Source: Myxococcales bacterium (GTDB lineage: Bacteria; Myxococcota_A; Polyangia; Polyangiales; Houyiibacteriaceae). Taken from it: 64,000 nucleotides of DNA. This document shows positions 22,609-30,375 of the stretch, in pieces. The notes under the pieces are model-generated. The model worked only from the letters and a program-made list of their open reading frames with translations. It made no database searches and was not told where the DNA came from. The translations under genes were made by a program, and so were the position numbers. The stretch spans positions 56,005 to 120,004 of the forward strand of contig JAOTVB010000013.1 in the NCBI GenBank assembly GCA_029863605.1. Direction: 5' to 3'. The first letter of the stretch is position 1; every line of letters starts with the position of its first letter.

Positions 22609-23121
22609 CTACTCGAGCCCGCGTTTGCGCTTGATCTGGTCCATCACTTTGGCGTACTCGACCTCGAAAGCCGCGGTGCCTTCTTGGAGGTTTTTGATCT
22701 TTGAGCGGACCTCTTCGTCGAGGCCGGTCTCGATCTCCATGTGCCGACGAAGCACGGGCGTGATCTTCTTTCGTAGCGTCGCGTCATCCGCATAGATCTC
22801 CACGACATTCGCGCTGTGGAACAACATGTTGAGGATCTGGTCGACCAGGTAGGGAAGCACCTCGTCTTGCTGCGGAAAGGCCATCTCTTTGGCCAGCCGC
22901 TGCCGCATCCGGCCGAGCTTCGAGTATCCAAGACCCTCTCGCTCCATCCGGTCCTTGGCCTCGTCGATCATCTGGCGCTCTCGCCGGACGAATTCTTTCA
23001 GGACGGCCTCGAGGTCCAACCGCACTTCAGCCTCTTGCTCCACCTCGATGTCTTGTCGGGCGGTGAGCTCCCTCACCAAATCGTCGACAATCGGACCAAT
23101 TTTTCCCGAGTAAAGTCGCAT
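22609..23121 (-). CDS. DUF507-family protein
   Basis: 170 aa. It matches the DUF507 pattern by eye: MRLYSGKIGPIVDDLV at the start, EFVRRERQMIDEAKDRME near residue 50, then DDATLRKKITPVLRRHME. The protein is highly charged and helical, with no signal peptide or membrane segment. No function is established for the family. I chose the ATG at 23121; the frame continues upstream to 23202 without family similarity. It is the first gene of the DUF507-yicC-gmk operon and divergent from the Crp/Fnr regulator. Confidence 0.75.
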   Translation of the reverse strand: MRLYSGKIGPIVDDLVRELTARQDIEVEQEAEVRLDLEAVLKEFVRRERQMIDEAKDRMEREGLGYSKLGRMRQRLAKEMAFPQQDEVLPYLVDQILNMLFHSANVVEIYADDATLRKKITPVLRRHMEIETGLDEEVRSKIKNLQEGTAAFEVEYAKVMDQIKRKRGLE

Positions 23122-23289
23122 GGTTATGGGGTGTCGCGGGAACCTCTTCCGGCCCATTCCCCGTGCCGCGACCCTACCTAAGGCGGGGGTCCGGGTCAAC
23201 AAGACCAGACCTTACCCTGAATCAGGTTTGTGAAAATGCATCTTGACGGTAATCCTGTGATAATGCACCATACCGTTAAGGCTGTAAGT

Positions 23290-24018
23290 ATGGATTCGAA
23301 CGCTCCTGCATTGCAAAACGGCTCTGGCGCGCGACGCCTGCGGACGACGGAAGAGCGTCGAACCCGCATTCTCGCCCGGTGTCGAGTGTTCGAAGGATTG
23401 GCGGCGGAGGTCCGGGAGCGCGTGCTCAACGGGAGCGCGCTCGTGGATGCCGACCGACGGGAATCGCTTTGCATGCCGAGCGACCCGGCGATTTTCGTGA
23501 TCGGCAGCGGACGCGTGCGGCGGGTGCGGCGCACGCAGGAGCGAGAGCTAACGCTTGGTTACTACGGACCGGGAGACCTCGTGGGGGAGATGTCCTTGGT
23601 CGATCCGGAAGCCCGTCTCGAGACGGTGGTTCTGGACTACGTGGAAGCGCTTCGGATCCCGCCACGCCTCATCAAGATGGTCATGGGTGAAGACCTGGGG
23701 TTTGCGGCTGCGATGCATCGGTTGATGGGGGAGCGCCGCCTGATGGCGGAGCGCCGAATCGATGCATTGCTGACCCGGAGCGTAGAATCGCGGGTTGCTG
23801 AGTTTCTTATCGATGCGTCCTCACGACACGGTATCCCGGACTCGCGGGGGATTCTCGTTGGTGTAAAGTTCACACACCAGGAGATTGCGAGCTTTGTCGG
23901 CTCGACTCGGGAAACCGTCACACTGGTACTCGGCGCGTTTAAGAGGGGCGGGTTGATCGCAACCGATCACCGCCGCGTCGTGATCCGGGACGTCGCAGGA
24001 CTGCGAAAGAGGGTATGA
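23290..24018 (+). CDS. Crp/Fnr-family transcriptional regulator
   Basis: 242 aa. The N-terminal cyclic-nucleotide-binding-like beta roll covers residues 30-130 (GYYGPGDLVGEMSLVDPEA is the phosphate-binding-cassette position). A long dimerisation helix follows (MHRLMGERRLMAERRIDALL), then a winged helix with recognition helix FTHQEIASFVGSTRETVTLV. No cysteine cluster of the FNR type is visible, and the cAMP-contact residues are not conserved enough to name a ligand. I chose the ATG at 23290, with AAGG 8 bases upstream; in-frame GTG/ATG codons at 23230 and 23236 would add an unrelated 20 residues. Upstream lie a CCTGA-A-TCAGG palindrome and a spaced ACGGTA/TACCGT pair that may be autoregulatory. 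Confidence 0.88.
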   Translation: MDSNAPALQNGSGARRLRTTEERRTRILARCRVFEGLAAEVRERVLNGSALVDADRRESLCMPSDPAIFVIGSGRVRRVRRTQERELTLGYYGPGDLVGEMSLVDPEARLETVVLDYVEALRIPPRLIKMVMGEDLGFAAAMHRLMGERRLMAERRIDALLTRSVESRVAEFLIDASSRHGIPDSRGILVGVKFTHQEIASFVGSTRETVTLVLGAFKRGGLIATDHRRVVIRDVAGLRKRV

Positions 24019-24180
24019 GCTAGGGGGAGTCGTCCAAACGGCGCGGCCTGGGGGGGGCCGCCGCCGGGCGGACGGTTTTAATCAGCGGCAGTGCCAACGT
24101 CGGTGTCAGCGACTCGTGCCAGTGTGATCTAGCCTTGGTCATCGTTCAGCAACGTTCACTTCGGGCAGCCGGTAAACCGT
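24019..24180. repeat. Intergenic degenerate copy of the dispersed GC-rich repeat
   Basis: No gene is visible in these 162 bases. GGCGCGGCCTGGG at 24040-24052 matches 12 of 13 bases of the GC-rich arm of the element at 51.9-52.05 kb. GTCGGTGTCAGCG at 24099-24111 is identical to 52096-52108. A GC-rich hairpin followed by GTTTTAATC (around 24075) could also end the crp/fnr-type transcript. I read it as a decayed member of the same repeat family. Confidence 0.45.
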
Positions 24181-24849
24181 CTAAATCAGCTCGTCTTCTT
24201 CCTCGTTGAGCTTCTTTTCCATCCGGCCGATGAGGCCCTCCCAGCCTTCGTCGCTGATGACGCGACGGAACTGGCGTTTGTAGTTCTTGACGAGGCTGAC
24301 GCCGTCGGTCGAGATATCCCAGACGCGCCACTGGTTGCCGTCGGGGTGCATGCTGTAGTCGATTGCGACGGGGGGCTGCCGCTTCTTGACTTGTGAGCGG
24401 GCCGATGATTTGACGAGGACGTTGGTGCCGTCGAGCGCTTCGCTGCCGACCCAGGTGACTTTGTACCTGAGAGTCGATTCCATATTGCGTTGATACTGAC
24501 GCTCAACCAGTTGACGGAGTAGGCTCACAAATCGCTTTCGTTCCTTCGGTGAACGCTCGTTCCATTCTCGGTCGAGGGAGAGCTGAGCAAGCATGTCGTA
24601 GTCCAGGAACTGACCCAACAGCTCGGTGAGCTGCTCCGCTCGCTTCGGCGTGTCTCGCCGTCGGAGCACCGCGCGCACCTTATTGTGCTTGGTGCGGATG
24701 AACCGCTCGGCTCCTTGGATGTCGGCCGGGGGGTTGTCGTCCGCGGTCGGCGCTACGCTACCAGCCGGCGCGGTTTCTTCGGCGAGGGCCGGTCCCACCA
24801 TCAAAAAAACCCCAAGAACCAAGAGTGAAATAGTCCTAAAAAGCGCCAT
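24181..24849 (-). CDS. MlaC-family periplasmic phospholipid-binding protein
   Basis: 222 aa. The signal peptide ends around GPALAEE. The Tol_Tol_Ttg2 (MlaC) pattern is clear: a helical first half with LLGQFLDYDMLAQLSLDREW, then the beta half containing TNVLVKSSARSQ, VAIDYSMHPDGNQWRVWDIS and VKNYKRQFRRVISDEGWEGL. MlaC shuttles phospholipids between the two membranes with the MlaFEDB complex. No mlaFEDB genes are visible in this window, so its partner must be elsewhere, or it serves another ABC system. It follows the TolC-type gene by 30 bp on the same strand. Confidence 0.85.
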   Translation of the reverse strand: MALFRTISLLVLGVFLMVGPALAEETAPAGSVAPTADDNPPADIQGAERFIRTKHNKVRAVLRRRDTPKRAEQLTELLGQFLDYDMLAQLSLDREWNERSPKERKRFVSLLRQLVERQYQRNMESTLRYKVTWVGSEALDGTNVLVKSSARSQVKKRQPPVAIDYSMHPDGNQWRVWDISTDGVSLVKNYKRQFRRVISDEGWEGLIGRMEKKLNEEEDELI

Positions 24850-24879
24850 ATCTCCGGTTCGACGACTATAGCCGAGGAT

Positions 24880-26265
24880 TTATTCCTCGCAGCCCGGCGG
24901 TCGCCAGCCCTTGAGGTCGACCAGCGGCATTCCGGTCGCCTGCTCGAGCCCAGCGATGGCCAGGTTATACTCGGCGATCGCCATCAGGTGCTTCGAGCGC
25001 GCACTGAAATACCCCTCGATCGAATCTTCGAGATCCTTGGCGCTCATCGTCCCGACCTCGTATCCCTGACCCGCAGAGACGAACCATTTCCGTGTCTCCC
25101 GTTCGGCGCGCGCCCAGGAGTTCATGCGGCGTTTGGCGTCCTGGAGGTGCTCGAAAAGCGCGATCACCTCAAGCTCGATCCCGTCGTGGGCCTCCTCGGT
25201 CTTGGCCTTCAGCGATTCGATTTCGGCCTTTGCCGCTTTGACTCGAGCATTGGTGCCCGCGAAGTCGAGCTCCCATTTCGCGACGAGGCCGGCAAACGCC
25301 CCCCTGAAGTTGCCCCGGTCGATGATGAAAGGGTTGTTGATGTCGGTGACGATGGGGGTCGACGCGAAGCTCGCAGCCAAGGCGAGGATGATGTCGGGTA
25401 GGTAGCCGGCCCGTTTGACGACCAAGTTTGCGTCGCGTGCCGACTTGGCGGCTTGGAGCTGTTCGATCTCGGGTCGGTTGGCGAGCGCGCGATCCAGATG
25501 CTGACTCAGCGCGATGACTTCGCTCTCGACGGGCTCGAGCCGACATTCCGGAACGATGGCCGGCTTGATCCCCGAGAGGATCTCGAGCGCTGCCCGCGCG
25601 GAGGCTTCGAGTCGTAAAGCCTCCGACTCGCGCGACTCGATCTCGGAAAGCGTCGAGAGCAGCCGCCAGTAGTCGGTCTGCTTGGCACGCGGGTCGTCGG
25701 CGTTGAGACGCGCCTCGAGCTTGTCGACCGCCTTGGCGAGCTTGCCTTTGCCTTCCGAAATCATCGACTGAAGGTCGAGCGAAAGCTGCGTGCCGAAATA
25801 CGCCCGCCTAACGTCGTAGACCACTTGGCTCAAGGTTCGCTCTCGTTCCTGCTCCGCCGCTTTGATGCCGGCCCTCGCAGCGGTCTTGCCGGCGCGATAC
25901 TTGCCGAACGTGTAGATGGGAATACCGCCTTCGGCGTTGACCTCGACGCCCGGACCCCAGCGGTTGCTCAGGGGTAGCTGGCTGTCCGGGCTGAAGATCG
26001 GGGTACCCTGCGCCCCAGGTCGGACGAAGAACGCGGCGTTGCCTCGAAACTGAAAGAAGGGTGAGAGTTTAGCCTCGTTCAAGCGTGCATGCGCCACCGC
26101 GATGTCGGCCTTGGCTGCACGCAGAGACGGGTAGTGCTGGATCGCCGCCGCGGTGTACTCGTCCAAGTAATGAACGCGGGGGTTTGGCGCTTCCTCGGCG
26201 CTGAGGCGTAGGGCGACGCCGAAGGTCGCGAGCCCCAACGCGGCTAAGACACACCACCTGACCAT
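24880..26265 (-). CDS. TolC-family outer-membrane protein
   Basis: 461 aa. After the signal peptide (cleavage near LSAEEA) come two repeats of the TolC fold: YTAAAIQHYPSLRAAKADIAVA opens the first and LDRALANRPEIEQLQAAKSA the second, each followed by long helices. A glycine/tyrosine strand pair (PIYTFGKYRAGKTAARAGI) matches the OM-crossing beta strands. No adaptor or pump gene is adjacent. Its neighbours are skp and mlaC, so it may serve an envelope-maintenance or export role rather than drug efflux. I chose the ATG at 26265, where the signal peptide starts. Confidence 0.8.
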   Translation of the reverse strand: MVRWCVLAALGLATFGVALRLSAEEAPNPRVHYLDEYTAAAIQHYPSLRAAKADIAVAHARLNEAKLSPFFQFRGNAAFFVRPGAQGTPIFSPDSQLPLSNRWGPGVEVNAEGGIPIYTFGKYRAGKTAARAGIKAAEQERERTLSQVVYDVRRAYFGTQLSLDLQSMISEGKGKLAKAVDKLEARLNADDPRAKQTDYWRLLSTLSEIESRESEALRLEASARAALEILSGIKPAIVPECRLEPVESEVIALSQHLDRALANRPEIEQLQAAKSARDANLVVKRAGYLPDIILALAASFASTPIVTDINNPFIIDRGNFRGAFAGLVAKWELDFAGTNARVKAAKAEIESLKAKTEEAHDGIELEVIALFEHLQDAKRRMNSWARAERETRKWFVSAGQGYEVGTMSAKDLEDSIEGYFSARSKHLMAIAEYNLAIAGLEQATGMPLVDLKGWRPPGCEE

Positions 26266-26317
26266 GGGGTTTTTGTACCCGGAAAAGGGCGGTCGGGCCA
26301 CGAATGCGCGATTCTCG

Positions 26318-26866
26318 TTACTTCTTCTTACCGCCGCCGCTCTTCTTGGCTTGAGCGTTGTAGCGCTGAATCAGCACATCGGTGAGGTCGAGGTTGGAGG
26401 GCACCCAGACGACGCCACCCTCGTTGGCCTCCACGATCAACGTATAGCCGTCGGTCTGCCCAATGCGGCGAAGAATTCCCTGCATCTTGTCGAGGATCTT
26501 CTTGGTGAGCTCGGCTTCTTTGGTTGAGAGCTCTCGCTGGTAATCGACGTACTCGGTTTGCAGGGCCATGAGGTCTTCCTGGTACTTCCCGACCTTCTTC
26601 TTGAGCGCATCCTCGCTGAGCACGTCCTGCTGCCGCTCGATGTTCTCTTTTTGCGACTTGAGGGAATTCTGGGCCGCGTCGAGCTTCTTCTGTCGCTCCT
26701 CGAAGAGCTTGGTCAGCCTTCGTTTTGCCTGGCGGCCGTCCTCGGTTTCGTTGATTGCACGCTGCAGATCCACGACGCCGATCTTCACTTGCGCATCGGC
26801 TGTCGAAGCGGCGTTGGCCAACACGAACGTTGCAAGTGCGAGAACTACGATTCTACAAAAACCCAT
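26318..26866 (-). CDS. skp: Skp/OmpH-family periplasmic chaperone
   Basis: 182 aa. The signal peptide is cleaved near ASTADAQ. The mature protein opens with VKIGVVDLQRAINETEDGRQA, the OmpH signature, and continues as a long charged coiled-coil hairpin (residues 45-135). It ends in a lysine-rich tail (KKSGGGKKK). Skp holds unfolded OM proteins for delivery to the BAM complex. It lies directly downstream of bamA, the standard pairing. Confidence 0.9.
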   Translation of the reverse strand: MGFCRIVVLALATFVLANAASTADAQVKIGVVDLQRAINETEDGRQAKRRLTKLFEERQKKLDAAQNSLKSQKENIERQQDVLSEDALKKKVGKYQEDLMALQTEYVDYQRELSTKEAELTKKILDKMQGILRRIGQTDGYTLIVEANEGGVVWVPSNLDLTDVLIQRYNAQAKKSGGGKKK

Positions 26867-26957
26867 CAGAGCATCCTTTCGAGCCCGGCCTAGCTAGCCG
26901 TTTGGCAATGGCCGGTCAAGCCGCAGGGGTTATACGAAGCCAAGTCGTAGGACATTC

Positions 26958-29549
26958 TCAGAACGACTGACCGATCGTGAATTCGAAGCGAATCGGCGCG
27001 TCTTGTGGGCGTCGCCGGATCGGAATGCCCCACTCGAATCGCAGTGGCCCAAGCGGGGAGAACCACCGTAGGCCAAAACCGACCGAATACCTCAGGAACG
27101 GATTGATGCCGCACGGCTGAGAGGAGCGATCGTTTTCGGGCGCAAGGGGCGCCTGGCAGTTGCCGAACTGATCGCGAAACGCAAAGAGGTTCCAGGCATT
27201 GCCGCCGTCGGTGAAGATCACGCCTCGGATCCCGATCGCTTCGATGAGGGGAAACTCGAGCTCGATGTTGTAAAAGGCCTGAAAGTCCCCGCCGATCGGT
27301 CGCCCCTGGGGCACGATCGGAAGGTTTGGGTCGCCGGCGGATGCGATCCCCGCCTGCGGGCCGACCGACTGAAGGCGGTAGCCGCGAATCGTGAAGATAC
27401 TGCCGAGATAGAAACGCTCGAAGACGGGAACGAGCTTTCGGGAGGTGATCAATCCGATCTCGGTGTTCACCTTGAAGACCACCGGCCCGAAGATTCGCTT
27501 GTAGAAGCGTGCGAAGGCGGTCTGGCGAACGAAGGTGTTGTCGGAGCCGAGAAATTGGTCGGCCACTTGGACCCCATAGTTCGCAAATATCCCGCCGGTC
27601 GTAGCCAGGCGATTGTCTCGACTATCCCAGTTGATCGTGAAGCGGAGTGAGCTCGTGATGCCGTCGCGGAATGCATTGGCGATGAAGATGTTGGAGAACG
27701 TGTCTCGGAGCTGTCCACCGACGCCGACGATGTTGCCCCGGGGTTGTGAGATCACGACGTTCTCAAACTCGTAGCGGACGAAGATCCGGAACCTCGGATT
27801 GAATATAGGATGGCCGGCCGTCAAGTTGGCGCCCGTCGAGTCTTGTCGGAAGCTGGCGAAGTCTCGGATTCGCTTGAAGAAGCCGAAGCCGAGGCTCCAT
27901 TCGGAACCGAGGAACCAGGGCTCGACGAAGTTCACGTCGATCTGTTGACGAATGCCGGATAGCTGCAGGTTCAGCCCGAGCGATTGACCGCGGCCGAAGA
28001 GATTTTGCTGTTGGACCTGGGCCGTGATGATGAAGCTCTCGAGAGACGAGAATCCGGCGCCGACCTGGAACGTGCCTGTCGGTTTCTCGGCGACTTCGAC
28101 GTTCAGCACCATTTGGTTCCGGGCGCTGCCTTGCTCCTCGGACACGTCTACGCGCTCGAAGTAACCGAGTTGGTTCGCCAGCGCCCGGCCGTCCTCTATC
28201 CTACTCTGGTTGTAGAGGTCGCCCTCGCTGAGGCGAAACTCGCGTCGGATGACCGCGTCCCGCGTCTTGGTGTTGCCTCGGACGTGAATTCGCTCGATGT
28301 ACACGAGCGGGCCGCGTTGTATGTTGACGCTCACGTCGACCAAGTGGTTGACTTCGTCGAGGTCGGTTTCCGGGATCATTTCCACGAGCGCGTAGCCCTG
28401 GTCCCGATAGGCACGGCTGATCTCTTCGATGCCTTCGGCGATCTTGCTTCGACTGAACCAGTCGCCGGACTCTAGGTCGATGGCGCCTCGAAGCTCAGCC
28501 TTGGGTGCGATGGTTTCGACCTCATTGCCGACATCGTCCTTCTCGACCACGTCGACGTTGCGGATGCGGAAGCGCGGGCCTTCCTGCACCGGAATCGTGA
28601 TGTCGACGTACTTTCGGTCGGCCGTCAGCTCTACGCTGGGGCGGCCCGGGCGCATCATCAGGTAGCCCTTGTCGTAGTACCAGGCCTGGACCCGCGTCAC
28701 GTCCTCGTCGAAGGCTTCTCGGTTGAATTTGTTCCGGTCGCTAAAGAACGAGAACATCCCAGTCTCGTTGGTTTGCATGATTTTGAGGAGCTCCTCGGAA
28801 GGGAGCTGCTTGTTTCCGACGAAGCTCACCCGACGGACGTCGACTTCTGCGCCCTCGTCGATCTTGAAAAGGACGTCGATTTGGTTGTTGTCTCCCGGGA
28901 TGCGCTTGAGCTCGTATTGGACCTCCGCGAGAAAGAAGCCGCTTTCCGCGTAGAGCGCGCGAATCTTGTCGGCGCTCTTTTCGACTTCGGGAACCGCGAG
29001 AATCGTTCCCGCTTCGAGGGTGATGGCCTCGTCGATGTCGTCATCGTCGACCTCATCGTTGCCTTCGTACTTGACCTTGCGGATCGCAGGACGCTCGAGA
29101 ACCCGAATCGTGAGCTTGATCCCGTCGCCAAGCGGGTCCGATTCGATGGCGAGGTCGTCGAAGTAGCCCATGTTCCAAATGGCGCGGGCATCCCGGGTGA
29201 CCTGAGGGTCGGTGCAGACCTTGCCGCGACCAAGCTTCATCGTGGCGCGGACGTCATCGGGGTCGACCCGCCGAGCGCCGACTACCGCGACCCGACGAAT
29301 GTTCTTACCGTGGCAGCTCGTCCTCGGGACCTGAATCGCCGCGTCGGGGTCTTCGACGGGTTCGTAGTCCTCGGCCTCAGGTCCCGCGTCGGGCGGAGGC
29401 GCGGGGGGCCGGGAAGGTCGCGGCGAGGTTCGAACCGGCCGGGTCGCAGGCGGCGGCGGCTCCGGAATGTTGTCTTGGCTCTGAGCGCCCGCCATGGAAG
29501 CGAGCCCTGCAACGACGGTCAGGGCTATGGCATGGGCGGAAAGGCGCAT
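26958..29549 (-). CDS. bamA: Outer-membrane protein assembly factor BamA
   Basis: 863 aa. After the signal peptide there is a proline-rich stretch (residues 27-60), then POTRA repeats. Recognisable openings are RRVAVVGARRVDPDDVRATM, VDVRRVSFVGNKQLPSEELL and VYIERIHVRGNTKTRDAVIR. The C-terminal half is the 16-stranded barrel (FQVGAGFSSLESFIITAQV...FYLGSIFTIRGYRLQ, the loop-6 RGY in place of VRGF), ending in RFEFTIGQSF with the usual terminal Phe. It inserts OM proteins. It lies between lolD and skp in a minus-strand block. Confidence 0.96.
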   Translation of the reverse strand: MRLSAHAIALTVVAGLASMAGAQSQDNIPEPPPPATRPVRTSPRPSRPPAPPPDAGPEAEDYEPVEDPDAAIQVPRTSCHGKNIRRVAVVGARRVDPDDVRATMKLGRGKVCTDPQVTRDARAIWNMGYFDDLAIESDPLGDGIKLTIRVLERPAIRKVKYEGNDEVDDDDIDEAITLEAGTILAVPEVEKSADKIRALYAESGFFLAEVQYELKRIPGDNNQIDVLFKIDEGAEVDVRRVSFVGNKQLPSEELLKIMQTNETGMFSFFSDRNKFNREAFDEDVTRVQAWYYDKGYLMMRPGRPSVELTADRKYVDITIPVQEGPRFRIRNVDVVEKDDVGNEVETIAPKAELRGAIDLESGDWFSRSKIAEGIEEISRAYRDQGYALVEMIPETDLDEVNHLVDVSVNIQRGPLVYIERIHVRGNTKTRDAVIRREFRLSEGDLYNQSRIEDGRALANQLGYFERVDVSEEQGSARNQMVLNVEVAEKPTGTFQVGAGFSSLESFIITAQVQQQNLFGRGQSLGLNLQLSGIRQQIDVNFVEPWFLGSEWSLGFGFFKRIRDFASFRQDSTGANLTAGHPIFNPRFRIFVRYEFENVVISQPRGNIVGVGGQLRDTFSNIFIANAFRDGITSSLRFTINWDSRDNRLATTGGIFANYGVQVADQFLGSDNTFVRQTAFARFYKRIFGPVVFKVNTEIGLITSRKLVPVFERFYLGSIFTIRGYRLQSVGPQAGIASAGDPNLPIVPQGRPIGGDFQAFYNIELEFPLIEAIGIRGVIFTDGGNAWNLFAFRDQFGNCQAPLAPENDRSSQPCGINPFLRYSVGFGLRWFSPLGPLRFEWGIPIRRRPQDAPIRFEFTIGQSF

Positions 29550-29597
29550 TGTCAGGGCTTGTGATCCGGGCGGCTATAGCCGCGGCCCAGAAGTGGG

Positions 29598-30359
29598 TCA
29601 AGTTGGTTTTCCTTGATTTTCAAGGGGTTGAGCATCATTGCCGGGCGTTTGCTCCGTGGGTTTTGCCGTTGACAGGGACCGTCGTTCGTCGGAGTCGATC
29701 CGCCCGTCCTTCATCGCGACCTGCCTGGGCATCATGCCGGCGAAATCTCGGCTGTGGGTGACGATCAAGAACGTCGTTCCATGGCGTCGGTTGAGCTCGA
29801 AGAAGAGCTCCTGCACCGCGTCACTGCTCCGGCTGTCTAGATTACCGGTGGGCTCGTCTGCGAGCACCAGCTTCGGCTCCATGAGAAGCGCCCGCGCGAG
29901 GGCGACTCGCTGTTGTTCGCCGCCCGAGAGCTCCCCGGGCCGATGGGTCAATCGGTGGGAGAGTCCCACCTCGTCGAGCAGCAGCCGAGCTCGCTCCTCA
30001 AGCCGACGACTCCCGTGAATCAGCCCGGGCATCATCACGTTTTCCAGCGCCGTAAACTCGGGAAGCAGATGGTGAAATTGAAAAACAAATCCAATGCTTC
30101 GGTTTCGAAATTCAGCAAGGTCAGAGCTTCCGAGAAGGGTTACGTCTTGGCCCTGGTATCGAATCGTGCCGCGAGTCGGAAGGTCGAGGGTCCCGATGAG
30201 GTGTAGGAGGGTGCTTTTGCCAGCGCCGGAAGGGCCGACGATGGTCACCATCTCGCCGTCGCCGATCTCGAGGTCGATGCCTTTGAGGACTTCGAGGGAC
30301 TGACCTTCGTGCTCGAAGGTTTTGGTCACGTTTGCGACGGAGACGAGAGGGTCGGACAT
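29598..30359 (-). CDS. lolD: Lipoprotein-releasing ABC transporter ATPase LolD
   Basis: 253 aa. Walker A is GPSGAGKSTLLHLIGTLD, the Q-loop is GFVFQFHHLLPEFTALENVM, the signature is ELSGGEQQRVALARAL, Walker B is LVLADEPTGNLD, and the H-loop follows in IVTHSRD. The QFHHLLPEF segment is typical of LolD. With the adjacent permease it should release lipoproteins from the inner membrane for transport to the outer membrane. The C-terminal ~35 residues are an extra polar tail. I chose the ATG at 30359; the frame runs upstream to 30470 over the permease gene's 3' end. Confidence 0.92.
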   Translation of the reverse strand: MSDPLVSVANVTKTFEHEGQSLEVLKGIDLEIGDGEMVTIVGPSGAGKSTLLHLIGTLDLPTRGTIRYQGQDVTLLGSSDLAEFRNRSIGFVFQFHHLLPEFTALENVMMPGLIHGSRRLEERARLLLDEVGLSHRLTHRPGELSGGEQQRVALARALLMEPKLVLADEPTGNLDSRSSDAVQELFFELNRRHGTTFLIVTHSRDFAGMMPRQVAMKDGRIDSDERRSLSTAKPTEQTPGNDAQPLENQGKPT

Positions 30360-30375
30360 CGAGAATGCGATCAGA

